Notes under the pieces: model-generated | What the model was told of the DNA's origin: nothing | The model's input: the letters and a program-made list of their open reading frames with translations, nothing else | The model's database searches: none | Position numbers and translations under genes: made by a program | Source of the DNA: Trichoderma breve | Taxonomy: Eukaryota; Ascomycota; Sordariomycetes; Hypocreales; Hypocreaceae | Reading direction: 5' to 3' | DNA: 64,000 bases | NCBI RefSeq assembly: GCF_028502605.1 | Contig: NC_079236.1 | Coordinates: 2,418,001-2,482,000, forward strand | In this document: positions 11,097-24,713 of the stretch, piece by piece | Layout of the letters: the number at the start of each line of letters is the position of its first letter | Position numbering within the stretch: position 1 is the stretch's first letter

Positions 11097-11475
11097 AGCG
11101 AGTAATACCATGATCACAAAGCGGAATAAATTAATAGTTGCAAGAACGTGTTCCTTGATCAGCGTTTAGATGCAAAAGACTTGAGGTTAGGTGTATATTT
11201 TCAGATTCCCAGGAGGAATACAAAAATTATATGGACGTGTCAGGATTTGGGATGGGGGTTGGATATCTGTGCATGGACGTGAGATTTATATCATTCAATT
11301 GTAGTAGTAAATAGTAGAGGAAGCGTCTTTATTCCTAGCCGTTTTTATTGAAGAAAATGTTACGACGCCATGATCTAATGTCTGTTTATTTAAGGAAAAG
11401 AAATTCAAAGGGATATGCAAACGAAGAAATGAAAGAGGAAGAAGAAAACAAAAGAAAAATTCATAATCCGTCCGT
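11097..11475. other. convergent 3' intergenic spacer
   Basis: 379 AT-rich nt between the NDE1 and NOP53 stops. 3' untranslated regions only. Confidence 0.55.
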
Positions 11476-12857
11476 CTACAGGACAAAGTCTTTGTGCGTC
11501 CACTTTTCCGTAACCTTGGTCTTGGCCTGCTTCTTGAATGGAATATGTCTTCGGCTCTCCACCTTTCCTCTAAGCAGCAAGCTTCTGTATCGGTCCTTGA
11601 GCAGGTTTCCCTCAGGCTTAAGCAATCGCAGAGATTCCTGCAGCTCGTCCGGCAGAACAAGCTCCAGGTCCTTCTCCGGGAGCTTGTACTTGCCCAGCTG
11701 CCTCCTCCGCAGCTTTTCCTCGCCAATCTCGCTGTCGGCATCCGAGTCTTGCTCGGCGGCCTTGGCCAGCTCGAGGGCCTTTTCCTTCTCCTTTTCTGCG
11801 ACTTCCGCCGCGATTTCCTTGATGCGCTGCTCCTGCGCGCGGCGGGCTTTCATGTTGGCCTTGTGCTGTGCCAGCTGCTCTTCCTCCTTTCTGCGCTTGA
11901 TGCGGTTTCGCTGGGCTTGCGTCTTGCGCTTGGGCTGCTTTACGCTGGGCCTCTCGTCCTCTACGCCGGACTGGAAGCCCTCCCACTCAGAATCCTCTTC
12001 CCACTCCGACATATTGGCCCGTTCCTCGGCGGCATCTGCTTCCGCGGCTGACTTTGCTGCGGCCTCTAGTTTCGCGGCTTCGGCAGCTTCGGCTTCGAGG
12101 CGCTTCTGCTCAGCTTCGAGAGCCTTGGTGCTCTCTTCTGCAAGTCGGCTTTCGTACTCTGGGAAAGAAGGGTTGTAGCTGTATCCTCCTGTGGGCTTTG
12201 GCACAGCGGGAGCTTGTTTCCCGTTGGCGAGAAGGGAGAGGGGCTTCAGCTTCATGGACTTTGGAACTTTGGCCTCAATCTTTTCAGGCAGGAAATCCGT
12301 AGGATCTTCGGCCACCGGCGCAGGGGCATCCCAAAGGTCAAATGTGGCATCTCTGACGGCGACTGTATTCTCGTGATGTCCATCGGCAACCTTCTTTAGA
12401 CGAGCCAGATCCTTGTGGGAGACCCAATCTGTGCGCTGGCGCTTGGCGGGAACGACTCCATCGGTGGTCTTGTCGCTGGGACGCTTACGCATGGAGACTG
12501 CGGGCACGGCGGAGCGCTTGTTGATGATCTCGTCGGCCTTGAGACCCTTCTTGACGTGCTTGGGGAATTTCTGGGGGATCTTGGAGTCGCCTGTTGTGTC
12601 GATGGTGAAGAGATCCTCGGACGCCTTCTCTCGAATGACACCACTACCAAAGATGTTAGCATAAGTTCCTGCAGAGAGGATTCAAGCGTGGAAACTCCAT
12701 ACCCTCGGATAATCTCATCGTTGACCTCTCGCAGGCCCTCTTCCACCTCTGTCACATCCACGTTCTTCCTCCACGCCTTTTTTCCTTTCCTGGAGGGCTG
12801 GCTGAATTGCTTGGGCGCCTCGCCAGAGCCGGCGGTGGCCGACCGAAGGACAGGCAT
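11476..12857 (-). CDS. NOP53: ribosome biogenesis protein NOP53 (GLTSCR2 family)
   Basis: Nucleolar factor for late 60S assembly that in yeast recruits the exosome helicase Mtr4 to pre-60S particles. Exons on the minus strand are 12857-12703 and 12643-11476 (1323 nt, 440 aa). The N-terminal hallmark SRKGKKAWRKNVDVTEVEEG is at about residues 16-35, and the splice joins RG/GVIREKASEDLFTID. The middle is a long charged, Ala/Glu/Lys-rich coiled-coil stretch with basic nuclear signals (KRRKEEEQLAQHKANMKARR). The C-terminal LPDELQESLRLLKPEGNLLKDRYRSL is the conserved family end. Strong codon bias creates long spurious plus-strand frames over it. It is divergent from YPT6, 615 nt away. Confidence 0.9.
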
Positions 12858-13472
12858 TTTGTTTCTTTTGTGCAATTGACTTGGGAATATGAGTCGTGAT
12901 GCTTGAACACCTTCAAGTCAATAGTAAGATGTCCCAGTCGCAAATTTACTTTGGGCAATCGAATCTTATCGGCAACTTTTCGAGATTTTTTAGCGGGTCC
13001 CCCACCAAATGGAAAAGTACATTGTACTTCGTCCCTGCTTTTTGCTGCTCATGCCAAAAAAGCAAGCCTGGAAAAAGACAACATTCGAACGCTAGTCCCA
13101 ATGAGGGGGCGTATAGAACAGTTAGGATAGCGGGGCATGCGGAGGCCGAGTTTCTTCTGCTGTCCAACCCAAAGTGGCTCTTGGTTTGTCTGCTATTTAT
13201 TAACCCGGAGCCTGGTGGCGGTCATTATCATTGTCACCTCCTTTCGGGTTGCCCAACATTTCCAGCTCGAGCAAAAGGCAAGAGATCGATACCAGAGACG
13301 ACCGAGGCTTGTGTCTTGCAGCAAGAAGAAGTCAGCTCCCAGCAATCACTAACAGCAAAACAATTGCAAGCATTGCCTCTGCCCCTCAGAAAGCAACCCA
13401 ACTGGCCTTGTTTTGGCAGCCTCGGAATCTCCAAGCAAGCATCACACGCCACTACACGGAACAGCAGCAGCC
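12858..13472. other. divergent intergenic region NOP53/YPT6
   Basis: 615 nt holding both promoters. Several Gln-rich and Ser-rich pseudo-frames occur on the plus strand but none resembles a protein family; CA/AGC-rich 5' leader sequence precedes YPT6. Confidence 0.5.
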
Positions 13473-14526
<1,054 letters not shown>

Positions 14527-15184
14527 GCCATCATGTTGAGTCCGTAATAGAATTTGAAACGCCCGACCAAGACAACCGACCAGTATCCCCATTTCAGCGT
14601 CGCTTCACAGTCACGATGCATCAATGCCTAATAATAGGATATCAATTCGAAATTTGGCCAGTGCATGGGACTTGTATAATACCTGCAACGGGGACAACGT
14701 GCCCACGATCGTTTATACACATACTAATAATCTTTTACTTGCTTAAATTAAGCGCTTCAACTTCTTTTTAACTCCTTGTCATCATCCCGCTAGTGGAAGA
14801 GAAAGATATTATGTGACTTTTCCTATCCATGCATGTTTATTCCCCCATCTCAGATGTTTGATTCCATCTCTTTTTTTGTTATTTATTTATCATGCGGCGC
14901 GTCTGATTATTCTCTTCTCGTGATGTATGAATTTACTCAATGATTTGTAAATCAAAGTGTCCAAACCGCACCATCTTCCGGCCGCATTCTACCTATTGTC
15001 CTTGTACTCTTTACCCGACTCTGCCCGATAATCCTAACCACTATCGACTCAGGTCCTAATTCCCAAATCTACAATATCCTAACGCCTTGCCTTGCTCCCA
15101 ATTAAGCATTACCGCAATTGTGCAGAGATTAACTAAACAGAAACACGAAATGAAAGATGGAATGAAGCGTGAAGTAGCTCTCGA
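14527..15184. other. convergent 3' intergenic spacer YPT6/MOB1
   Basis: 658 AT-rich nt containing both 3' untranslated regions. No supported gene. Confidence 0.55.
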
Positions 15185-16228
15185 TCAATCACTCTTCATC
15201 ATACTATCAACGAGGTCTCCGAGAGGACCCCAGTAGTCCCGCCCGCTTGCCAAGCTATGCTCATCGATAAAAAGCACATACTGCTTGAAGCTGGTGTTGA
15301 GATGAGGTTCCAGCCCCAGCTCCCGGATTACCGGATAGTGGTGGCAGTAGATGTGCGCGTACACACGGTACATTCGCTTGAAGATCTGACGAATGAGAGT
15401 TGGGAAGGATTTGGGAAAAGGAACGCCTATGATTGTCGTCAGCAGTCATATCGAATAGCAAGTGTAATCACTCAAGACAAGGCACTTACCAATCTTGCTG
15501 GGCATGACGGATTCATTGTCGATGTTGGCTTGAACCCATGTCATCAGCTGTTCGATGTAGGCTGGCGCAGCCATCTTGGTCGGCCGCTTATAATTCTCGC
15601 TGTCTTGCCAGAGATATTCAAACCTGACTTTGTTAGATTGGCTTCCAAGAGCTGTGACGCTTGGGTTGCGGATGTTATATCTTACTCATCCGTGGCCTTC
15701 ATCTCGGGGCATGACTGCGGCGAGCAAAACTCGGTGATGGCGCCGTAGAGAAGGTTGATCTGGTTGTAGAAATCCACCACTGGTGATGCCATGTTAGGTC
15801 TTCCAACTTTGCCTTGCAAGAATTATGAACGGCAAACTCACTGTTGACTGCCAACCATTCGTTCTCATCCTCACCTTCCGGCAACTTGACACACTTTCTC
15901 AAGCTGCCTCCTCCCAGGGTAGCTTCGGCATACTGCCTAAGCTGGTAACTGTTGACACCACCTTTTCCAGCGCGCGGGCGGAACTGATTTCTAGTCTTTT
16001 GGTTGCTGCTCAGAAATATTTCTCCATCAGCAAACACGGTATTCAACACGGGCTTGAGCGGGGGGTCTTCGTAGATGGGTAATATGGTGCTGTCCGGCCG
16101 CTCCATCTTGGCGCGAGACCTAGGACTGAGATATTGAAATAGGGACAAGGGCATGTTGACGGCGGCGACGAAACTAAACGAACATACGAGTGAGGGTTGA
16201 CTGACACTGTCTGCAGGAACTGAGCCAT
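15185..16228 (-). CDS. MOB1: MOB kinase activator (Mob1 family)
   Basis: Co-activator of NDR/LATS-type kinases in the mitotic exit/septation network. Exons on the minus strand are 16228-16188, 16125-15842, 15779-15686, 15623-15490 and 15426-15185 (795 nt, 264 aa). The Mob/phocein core begins near residue 75 ([38 protein letters not shown]) and includes the paired Cys of [12 protein letters not shown] and the AHIYCHHY histidines that bind zinc. The ending is [14 protein letters not shown]. The core and its four downstream exons are firm. The 5' exon ([14 protein letters not shown]) and the roughly 70-residue N-terminal extension are inferred from frame and splice signals; an internal ATG at MERPDS is an alternative start. 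Confidence 0.88.
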
Positions 16229-18232
16229 GGCGAGGCGAGGGCCGGGGTTTTGGTCGTGATATTTGGCAAGCTAAGGTATAATACAACCGTCTGCGTTCCA
16301 TACCAACTGGTTAGCGGGGCAATGGATGGCATGTCAAGGATGGAGGAAGACAGCTCACGGAGCAAATGCTGGTGATGCAATAGAGCCGGCAGTCGGAGGA
16401 GCGCGCCGGGGGCTAGGCTAGAGACCAGACGATGCGAAGATGAAATGCTGGTAGAATGTAAAAAGCTCATGCGATGCCGGGCAGCGAGTCGGGGAGTTTG
16501 GCGATGCGCTGACAGCCTGTTGCGGAAAGATATGTAGATAGACAGACTGATGTGGATAGAGAGATAGAGGGAGGCGGTGGTGTCGCATCCAGGGCGGCTC
16601 TGCTGTGTTTACAGCTTTCCTGATTGGTACTGATAATATGGTTGCTAGGTGCACAGGGCAGTTTAGTACGTCAGAGGCTCTGTGAGGGCTCCCTTTAGTG
16701 GTTAGGAGTACTGGGTACCTTGATGGCGGGGCAGTCATTAGTGGCGATGGGGGAGGATCTGGCGGGCGGCTAATGTACTGGGTACAGCTGGTAAAGGGGA
16801 TGAACTCAGTCATAGAGGGGAGGCAAAGAAGCTCGCATTAGGACTCTGATGATCATTTAGTCAACAGGCGCCGTGTCAATTTATATATTCTCTAAGTGTA
16901 TATGAGCTCTGAGATAATTAACAGATGGGTAGTATTCGCAATTGCTGCTGTGTAGCTGCATTCTTGTTGGTGACATTCAATGGAAGAATAAGGGTCAAGC
17001 GGATAATATCCGGTTTGCCTGCTGTTTGTGAGAACCTAACCGGGAACAAATGATTTTTGTATTATCAGATAACACATTCAACCTCGATAGCCATATTCTC
17101 CTCTTCTAGCCATGAAGCCTCTATGAATAGTTGAGTTTTTGCTTATTTGCAAACACCAACAGCCACGTTTGGAGAACCGAGTCGACATTGAGAGGCTCCT
17201 TCGTATTATCTGAAGAATACCTGGCCGTTCCGTATTCGTACACCCACTTGCAAGTATGTACATATGAAATTTACCAGTGCTTCAAAAAAACATCTTCACG
17301 TGGCAGTGCTGGTCCTAACAAAAACACGACCAGGCACACATTTACTAGCTCATACAAATACTAATTGATGTCGCAAGATATGCACCAGTCAAGGCCCCTG
17401 GACGCGGTTGTGGAGAATGGCTGCAAGACAGACCGCTCTGTCAGTGTGGGCTTGTGTCCATTGTGGACTGCCAACTGGAGAAGACGGATCGAAACAAGAA
17501 AGAAAAGCGAGACTGAAGGTTGTTAAAGACGGGCACGGGCTAATACAGATAAAGCACATGCATACAATACAGCGGACAGACAGGCTGCTGAGACACAGCT
17601 GAGCTGAGTTGGCTTACAACGGCTACTCTATCCGTAAACTTCAACAGCTGCATGTCACGACGCGATGCCGGGGTAACTCACCGCCCGCAAATCCAGACCA
17701 AACAATAAGCATCAGCCTCGATCGGTACCTGGCCAATTGACGCTGTTTTTAACCTTCAGGGCGGCTAACGACAGCGGATTGCGTGTGTTCCTGCGGCTCG
17801 ACCGGGTTTCTCGTGTTCGCCGTGCAGCCAGATCGCCTGTTGCCGGGCCAACGCGCCACGCAAGCAATTTGTTTGGCTCGCCTTGCACAGCTGCAGCTGG
17901 TCCCACAGTGAGCATAGCATACCAGGACCAGCGACGCATGTCCCCATTCCCGCCTTTTAATCTTTATGCAGCTCAGCTCGGTTCAGTTTCTCAACTGCAT
18001 CCAACTTCTTCACGACCTCTTTGCCGGGTGTCGTGTTTTTCTTTCTTTCTAACAAGAACGAACAGGTCGCGTACAGCTTCAACCAAGATACAGCCAATCC
18101 GCATGGTCGTGTCTCGACACCGCTCCTTGTCGCCTTTGGCTTGAAGATTGGTAGTGCAAGCTGTGGCCCGCGTCTAGCAACATTCCAAAAGCTTAAGTCT
18201 AAAACACACGGAATTCCGCCGCATTACTCACA
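16229..18232. other. long divergent intergenic region MOB1/chitin synthase
   Basis: 2.0 kb with no convincing coding frame on either strand. It must hold the MOB1 and chitin synthase promoters. The chitin synthase side (about 17950-18230) is CT/CA-rich like a fungal 5' leader. Nothing else recognised. Confidence 0.45.
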
Positions 18233-21200
18233 ATGGACCGCCGTCCTCCCGGCTATAGTCTCCCGCCGTACGACGACGAGCTCGACTCGCCCACCGGCCA
18301 TGGAGCCGCCGCCGTCAGATTGTTGACATCTGTGGAAGAGTCCCCAGACAGAAGCAGACCGTACGTAACACCAGCGTCGCCAATGGCAACACCAACATTC
18401 CTAAATATGTCCTCTCCGTCCTCATCGACGTCGTCTTTGCAACCCAAGGACGCTTCGAAACACCAAGGATCCAACCCCGAGACGTCTACCATGGCTATCG
18501 ACGAGTGTCCTGGAGCCGCCTCAAGCTTGGAGTCCAAGCAAGAGGCGGAAATGCAAGCAGCAACCAAGGCGGATGCTCCTCTTCCTCCTCTTCCTCTTTC
18601 TTCTCCTTCTGTTCACAATCCCTTCTCCCATCTTGACGTTGCTGTCCCTCCTCCCCTCTACATCAAACAGGTTCGCAAGAACAACAATGCAAAGTTGCAC
18701 AGTCCAAGAAGTTTAGCGCTCAATGACTCCCCAAATCTTGCCGAGGCTCTGCCAAGTATCCCGGAGGGACCAAGTGAACGCTCCCGGCGAAGAAGAGGGA
18801 GTCTATCAGCATCGGACCAACCACCAGTTCAACCAGTTCAACCAGTTCAACCACCCCCCCAACCAGCCGCTGTCGACGTTGTCGCAGCGGAACCCGTTGT
18901 CAAAAAGATTAAGCCCACTGTTAGATGGAAGATCAAAAACTCACACGATAGGCCTATTAGTATGCGATCGCCCCGGCCTCAATATACTCCCAGCGTCGCA
19001 TCCACCCACACTCGGACTGGGTCAATTCTGGACGATGCTCCTAGGATTCCACCGCCAGATGCGTCTTACATGTCCTATGACACCAGGGACCCTTCTCACA
19101 GGCCGTGGTCACCAGCGTCCAGACTGACGGATTACTCTCGCCCTCCCGCGTCTCATGCTTCGTATGAACCGTCAGACATCAATGGCAGTCCCAGGCCAGG
19201 AACTCCGTCCTCTAGATATGGCGGCAGTCCGCGCCGGCCTCTCCCACCAGCTCCTCGCTTTGGCAACGCATCGCGCCAATCACAATTTACCGACGATGTG
19301 ACCGTCTCCATCCCCTTGGACCATCGCGAGGATGACGATGACATCTTTGGCCCCGAGTCAGACCTGAGCGAATCTCGCCGTTACGACAACTACGAGCACG
19401 AGCAGTATGATCACTATGACGAGGATGAGAGGCACTATGGTGATGACCGCGACTCATACCACTCGGGTCAGGAGACATTGAGCGAGGAGCAGGAGTACTA
19501 TGATAAGTACGAGCACTATGGACCTGCGCCTGATGGAGCGCAAGAGAGGCGTGGTGTCCGCGCTCCGCAAATGGCTAAAAAGGAAGTCCCGCTCATCAAC
19601 GGTGAGCTGGTCTTGGAGTGCAAGATTCCAACCATTCTCTACAGCTTTCTCCCGCGCCGAGACGAGGTCGAGTTCACTCACATGAGATACACTGCTGTGA
19701 CGTGTGATCCCGATGACTTTGTCGACAGAGGCTACAAACTACGACAGAGTATTGGCCGGACGACTCGAGAGACGGAGCTGTTCATTTGCATCACCATGTA
19801 CAACGAAGACGAGATTCTCTTTACCAGAACAATGTACGCCGTCATGAAGAACATTTCTCATTTCTGCTCTCGATCTCGATCTCGTACCTGGGGTGAAAAC
19901 GGCTGGCAAAAAGTCGTCGTTTGCATCATCTCTGATGGTCGTGAAAAAATCCACCCACGCACACTCGACGCCTTGGCTGCCATGGGAGTCTACCAGCATG
20001 GCATCGCCAAAAACTTTGTCAACAACAGAGCCGTACAAGCACACGTCTATGAGTACACGACACAAGTCTCGCTCGACTCGGACCTCAAATTCAAGGGTGC
20101 TGAAAAGGGCATTGTTCCGTGCCAAATCATCTTCTGCCTCAAAGAGAAGAACTCGCGAAAGCTCAACTCGCACCGTTGGTTCTTCAATGCATTTGGCAAG
20201 GCCTTGAACCCCAACGTTTGCATTCTGCTGGATGTAGGAACTCGTCCCGGTGGTACTTCGCTGTATCATCTCTGGAAGGCCTTTGACTTTGATTCCAACG
20301 TTGCCGGAGCATGCGGTGAAATCAAGGCCATGAAGGGCAAATACGGATCATACTTGTTGAATCCTCTGGTTGCATCGCAAAACTTTGAGTACAAGATGTC
20401 CAATATCCTGGACAAGCCCCTCGAATCTGTGTTTGGTTACATCACCGTGTTGCCCGGTGCCCTCAGTGCCTACCGTTACCATGCGCTACAAAACGACGAG
20501 ACTGGCCATGGGCCGTTGAGTCAGTATTTCAAGGGTGAAACGCTCCACGGTCAGCATGCGGATGTGTTCACAGCCAACATGTATCTGGCCGAAGATCGTA
20601 TCCTTTGTTGGGAGCTCGTAGCTAAGCGAGGCGAGAGATGGGTGTTGAAATATGTCAAGGGCTGTCATGGAGAAACAGATGTCCCTGGTAAGTTATTTCT
20701 TGTGCTTCATCGCCCGTCCTGATTCTTCAAACTAAACGTAAAATTTCACAGACTCTGTTCCCGAGTTCATCTCCCAACGAAGAAGATGGCTGAACGGTGC
20801 CTTCTTTGCCGCCGTCTACTCCCTTGTCCAAATGCGACAAATTCTGCAGACTGACCATACTCTTGCTCGCAAAGTCCTCTTGTACATTGAGTTTGTCTAC
20901 CAATTTGTCCAGCTGCTCTTCACCTACTTCTCGCTCGCAAACTTCTACCTGGCTTTCTACTTCGTCGCTGGTGGTCTAGCGGATAAACGAGTCGATCCGT
21001 TTGGACACGGCATTGGAAACATCATATTCATTATCCTGAGATACACGTGTATCTTGCTTATCGCTATCCAATTCATCTTGTCTCTTGGAAATCGTCCACA
21101 AGGTGCGAGAAGACTCTATATGGGCAGTATGATTATCTACAGCATCATCATGGTTTACACGACTTTTGCCATCTTCTACATTGTCGTAAGGCAATTCACG

Positions 21201-21935
21201 GACAGTGACGGTGGTGTCTCGATCTCACTCGGTAACAACGTGTTTACGAATCTAATCGTCTCGTTGGCCTCGACGGTTGGTCTGTATTTTGCCATGTCGT
21301 TCTTATACCTCGATCCCTGGCACATGTTTACCTCGGCCGGCCAATATTTCCTTTTGCTGCCGAGCTATATCTGCACCCTACAAGTTTACGCCTTCTGCAA
21401 CACCCACGACGTCACTTGGGGTACCAAGGGTGACAATGTGATGAAGACGGATCTTGGTGGTGCTGTCGGTAAGGGTGAAACTGTCGAGCTTGAAATGCCC
21501 AGCGAGCAGCTTGATATTGATAGCGGGTACGACGAGGCTCTGCGTAATCTTCGTGACCGCATCGAGGTTCCGGAGAAGCCCCCGAGCGAGTCCCAGTTGC
21601 AGGAAGATTACTACAAGAGCGTGCGAACTTACATGGTTGTCTCGTGGATGGTGCTCAACGCCATCCTCGCCATGGCCGTGTCCGAAGTGTACAGCGACAA
21701 GGGCATTGGCGACAACTTCTACCTTCGTTTCCTGCTTTGGAGCGTGGCGGGCTTGGCGTTGTTTCGTGCTATAGGATCAACCACGTTTGCCGTCATCAAC
21801 CTCATCCACCTGATTGTTGAGGGCAGAATCCGCATGACGCTCAAGCTGCCGAGCTGGGCTGGCGGTATGGGCGAGAAGCTGAGCGAAACGATGAGCAGCG
21901 TGGGAAGCAGCATCACTAATACCCTTAGAACTTGA
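18233..21935 (+). CDS. chitin synthase, division 1, class I type
   Basis: Plasma-membrane GT2 enzyme polymerising UDP-GlcNAc into cell-wall chitin. Exons are 18233-20687 and 20752-21935 (3639 nt, 1212 aa). Residues 1 to about 445 are low-complexity, Pro/Ser-rich then Tyr/Asp/Glu-rich. The catalytic part follows: [36 protein letters not shown] near 716, [11 protein letters not shown] near 785 and QRRRW near 827, all hallmark motifs. About seven transmembrane helices come after [22 protein letters not shown] and [18 protein letters not shown] fit class I better than II or III, but this is by eye. Usual length is about 900-950 aa, so the N-terminus is long; a GTACGT donor-like site at 18361 leaves open an unrecognised intron. 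The start ATG gives [14 protein letters not shown], a typical beginning. Confidence 0.9.
18820..18852 (+). repeat. 9-nt tandem repeat encoding Gln-Pro-Val units
   Basis: CCAGTTCAA-type units repeat three to four times inside the chitin synthase N-terminal region, encoding [12 protein letters not shown]. An in-frame expansion in a disordered segment. Confidence 0.7.
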
Positions 21936-22611
21936 TGCAGCTACTCCTTTTTTCTTTGTTTTTCCTAGACGTGTATGGATTTCCTTGCTTTGTTCTCCAC
22001 GACTAATAGGTTTATATTACCTCCTCTGTGATAGAGAGGCGGGTAGGGAGGTTGTCTGTTCTGCCTTTCTTCCTTCATACTTATAAGAGTGGTTACGGTC
22101 GACGTATACAAGCTGGGGGGAGGTATGATGATGATGATGGTCTGGTCTGGTCTGTCTTTCAGGGGTGAAAGGGAGGTTCTTGGGATTGATGAGTTGCCTC
22201 TCTTTTGTCATGTGTTGAAGAGAGGCACAAACGTTTGTTCATGTCGATAACTCTGTATGATGTATGTCTTGTCTATAATGAGGTTTTGATGGCTACTTAT
22301 TTTTCATGATGATTGATTGCGGCATCACGGTACGCCTGAATGAAGCTAAGTAGGTACTTTTGCTTTCCAGCTGCAATGGAAGAAATAGATTGTGAGTGCC
22401 TGAACTGGCGAAAGTAACGGGTCTCTTCCTAAGAGTAGGGAGGGTATTGCACTCTGTGTCTCCGCCCATGGTGGCAGTACTGTAAAGCACCGTGAGAGTC
22501 GTAGTTATCTTAGATTGGCTAGACTATCTGTTAGTTCCATAACGAAGGTAGATGTTGTTATGCTGTCGTATAAGTACCTGTGATAATACCAAAGACTGGA
22601 GATATATAGCT

Positions 22612-22698
22612 ATAGTAGCAGATACTAGAAAAATATAGTAATAGTAGCAAACATTTGATTTTAATGTCAATAGTAGCAGAGAGTTATGGTTGGTGATT
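22612..22698 (+). repeat. degenerate 29-nt periodic repeat
   Basis: The 9-mer ATAGTAGCA occurs at 22612, 22641 and 22670, exactly 29 nt apart each time; the sequence between copies is only loosely similar. Probably a decayed minisatellite. Confidence 0.4.
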
Positions 22699-23550
22699 AC
22701 TTTTGATGCTATTGATACTCAAGTCAGTAAATATAGCTCCTACTCATAGAAGTTTGTAGGCAGTAACTACCTCTAATAATCGTGGTAAGAAAGCGTGAGA
22801 TGACTTCCTTCTAGGAAGATCTTACATACATTCTCGCCCCTTCTATCATGATGTCCCTTACTTTTCTTCCTTTCCACATCACTTTTCAGAATCTTTGCCT
22901 GCGTCTACTTCACCTTTTCACATGTGAAATGGCTACTCTTCTCCTCGCAAAATCCGACGTACATCATTAGGGTAGGAGATACCATTCAGCAAATGCAGAT
23001 ATCGTTTGTCTCTCAGCCTCTTTGACAGATATAGATCAGAGAAGCTGACCAGATCTAGGATGGAAAACCAACGCCGCAGATTCAAGATGAACGACCAATG
23101 ACACAGGTCTCACAACACCTACATGACCCATTCTACGTCACGATCAGATGCCTATTTTCGCTGCTTCTCCACACAAAGAGTGGCCATATCCCAGGATACC
23201 CCAAGTCACTGTTGAGCCTGTAGGTCACGGACAGTAAATACAAAATTCTCCTACATTTGGCAAGTATTTGACCAATTCTTATGACTAGTTTCTTCGCCGT
23301 TTGAGACCCTCACCACTTTTGAAGTGCCTACGACCGGCAAGAGGCATGGCGAGGTTGTTGACTATTTCTTAACCCATGTGAGTTTTTAAGCTATAATTTG
23401 TTATCTTATAATTATATTGACTATATTATAGAGCTCCATTTGTTTATTACGGAATTGTATGCAATGGAGGCATACCTACCATAACAGTGGCTATCCATTA
23501 CTTCGCCAATTTAAAATAAGCTTTTTGCTTTATTTTAATGCGGTTACGAA

Positions 23551-23733
23551 TAGCCCCTTCACGCTCAGGATCGGAAAAAATTTATCGCAATGGGTAAGAA
23601 AGAACTTACCCTCGATAACCCATATAAAGGAAAACAATGTCGGAAGTGCAGACAGTTTGATCATATCGCCAAATTGTGTCTTTATAAACGGGTTCGGCGT
23701 CTCAATAAGCTCTCTCTCCCCCCTCCCCCCCAC

Positions 23734-23736
<3 letters not shown>
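23551..23736 (+). pseudogene. CCHC zinc-knuckle fragment, likely gag-type retroelement relic
   Basis: A short frame after a TAG at 23551-23553 encodes a basic peptide with CRKCRQFDHIAKLC, fitting C-x2-C-x4-H-x4-C (codons 23638-23679). Such knuckles occur in retroelement gag/ORF1 proteins and some nucleic-acid binding proteins. No reverse transcriptase, integrase or terminal repeats are visible around it, and the frame soon enters a CT microsatellite. A relic is the simplest reading; chance is possible because the motif is short. Confidence 0.35.

Positions 23737-23737
<1 letters not shown>

Positions 23738-23775
<38 letters not shown>
23738..23775 (+). repeat. (CT)19 microsatellite
   Basis: An uninterrupted CT dinucleotide run of about 38 nt, preceded by a C-rich stretch. 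Confidence 0.95.
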
Positions 23776-23778
<3 letters not shown>

Positions 23779-24713
23779 GTTCATTTTTTGAGAGGAAAAG
23801 CCGTTCCACGGCGAGATTACGATCAGCGACCACCAAGGCAAATGATTGGACGTTTGTTCAGGAGCAACATTAAGCTATTATTTTCATGGTGACGAGAGTG
23901 GGACTTGGCTGGCTGACCTCAACTACAGCCATCTCTTTTTACACTTGAAGGTTCAAGAGAAGGAGGATACATCATGCTCGGCTAGCTGCGAGTATGGCAG
24001 CCTTAAATACACGCAATGTCGTGATGATTCTTTTACTTCTTCTCTTCTTCTCTATCTGCAACATCGTTATAGCGCCCCTATATGGAGTAAGTTGTTTCAT
24101 GGACGAATGGATATCGTCGAATTTTATACTCACAATCTTCATGAGTAAAATCAGCGGTATTTTTATCTCCTTATAATGTACTCGGTTGATACATTGAAGC
24201 AAAGGCGTTTGGGAGGCAAATTGGCATACCGGCGCATGTAATATATACACATATATATGATACACCCCTGAGGTCCCTTATCTTTATATGTAATACACAC
24301 TAGACTTGGCCAAGTTCTGCGGACTGGCGATTCAAGAAGAAAGCTTGTGAAATAACAGACACCAACATTCCAGGAAACGGGTATTATGGGACTGGCTTAA
24401 TACAAGAGAGACGCCACAGCGACTGTAAAAATTGATTAAGGATGTTGTTCATCAAGAAGATTTCATGGCTGCAGAATAGAAATACTAGACATTATATTCC
24501 TAAGTCCTGCCAAATGAAACGATTATTTGTGGGCTTGTTGAGTCTTCAAAATTTTAATGTTATTTACTTTATTTATGCTCAGTCTTTATTTTATACACAA
24601 CGATGAATGAGATGCTTCCAGTTGATATTCCAATGCCATAGTGATTTACCCAAAAGATCATTCATCTTTTTAATTTCTTGATCCCATCCAACTCTTTCCT
24701 TGCGTCTTCTTCT

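Larger units (their letters stand above)
21936..24713. other. 2.8-kb AT-rich gene-free tract between convergent genes
   Basis: Lies between the stops of chitin synthase (+) and sulfite reductase (-). Apart from two 3' untranslated regions it is AT-rich with broken short frames, a degenerate 29-nt periodic repeat near 22612-22698, a zinc-knuckle-like fragment at 23638-23679 and a (CT)n tract at 23738-23775. It looks like decayed sequence, possibly retroelement-derived. Confidence 0.5.

Noticed and set aside
11348..12178. 276-codon plus-strand frame over NOP53
   Set aside because: Ser/Cys/Arg-rich shadow of the NOP53 charged region, with no family; NOP53 on the minus strand carries the conserved motifs.
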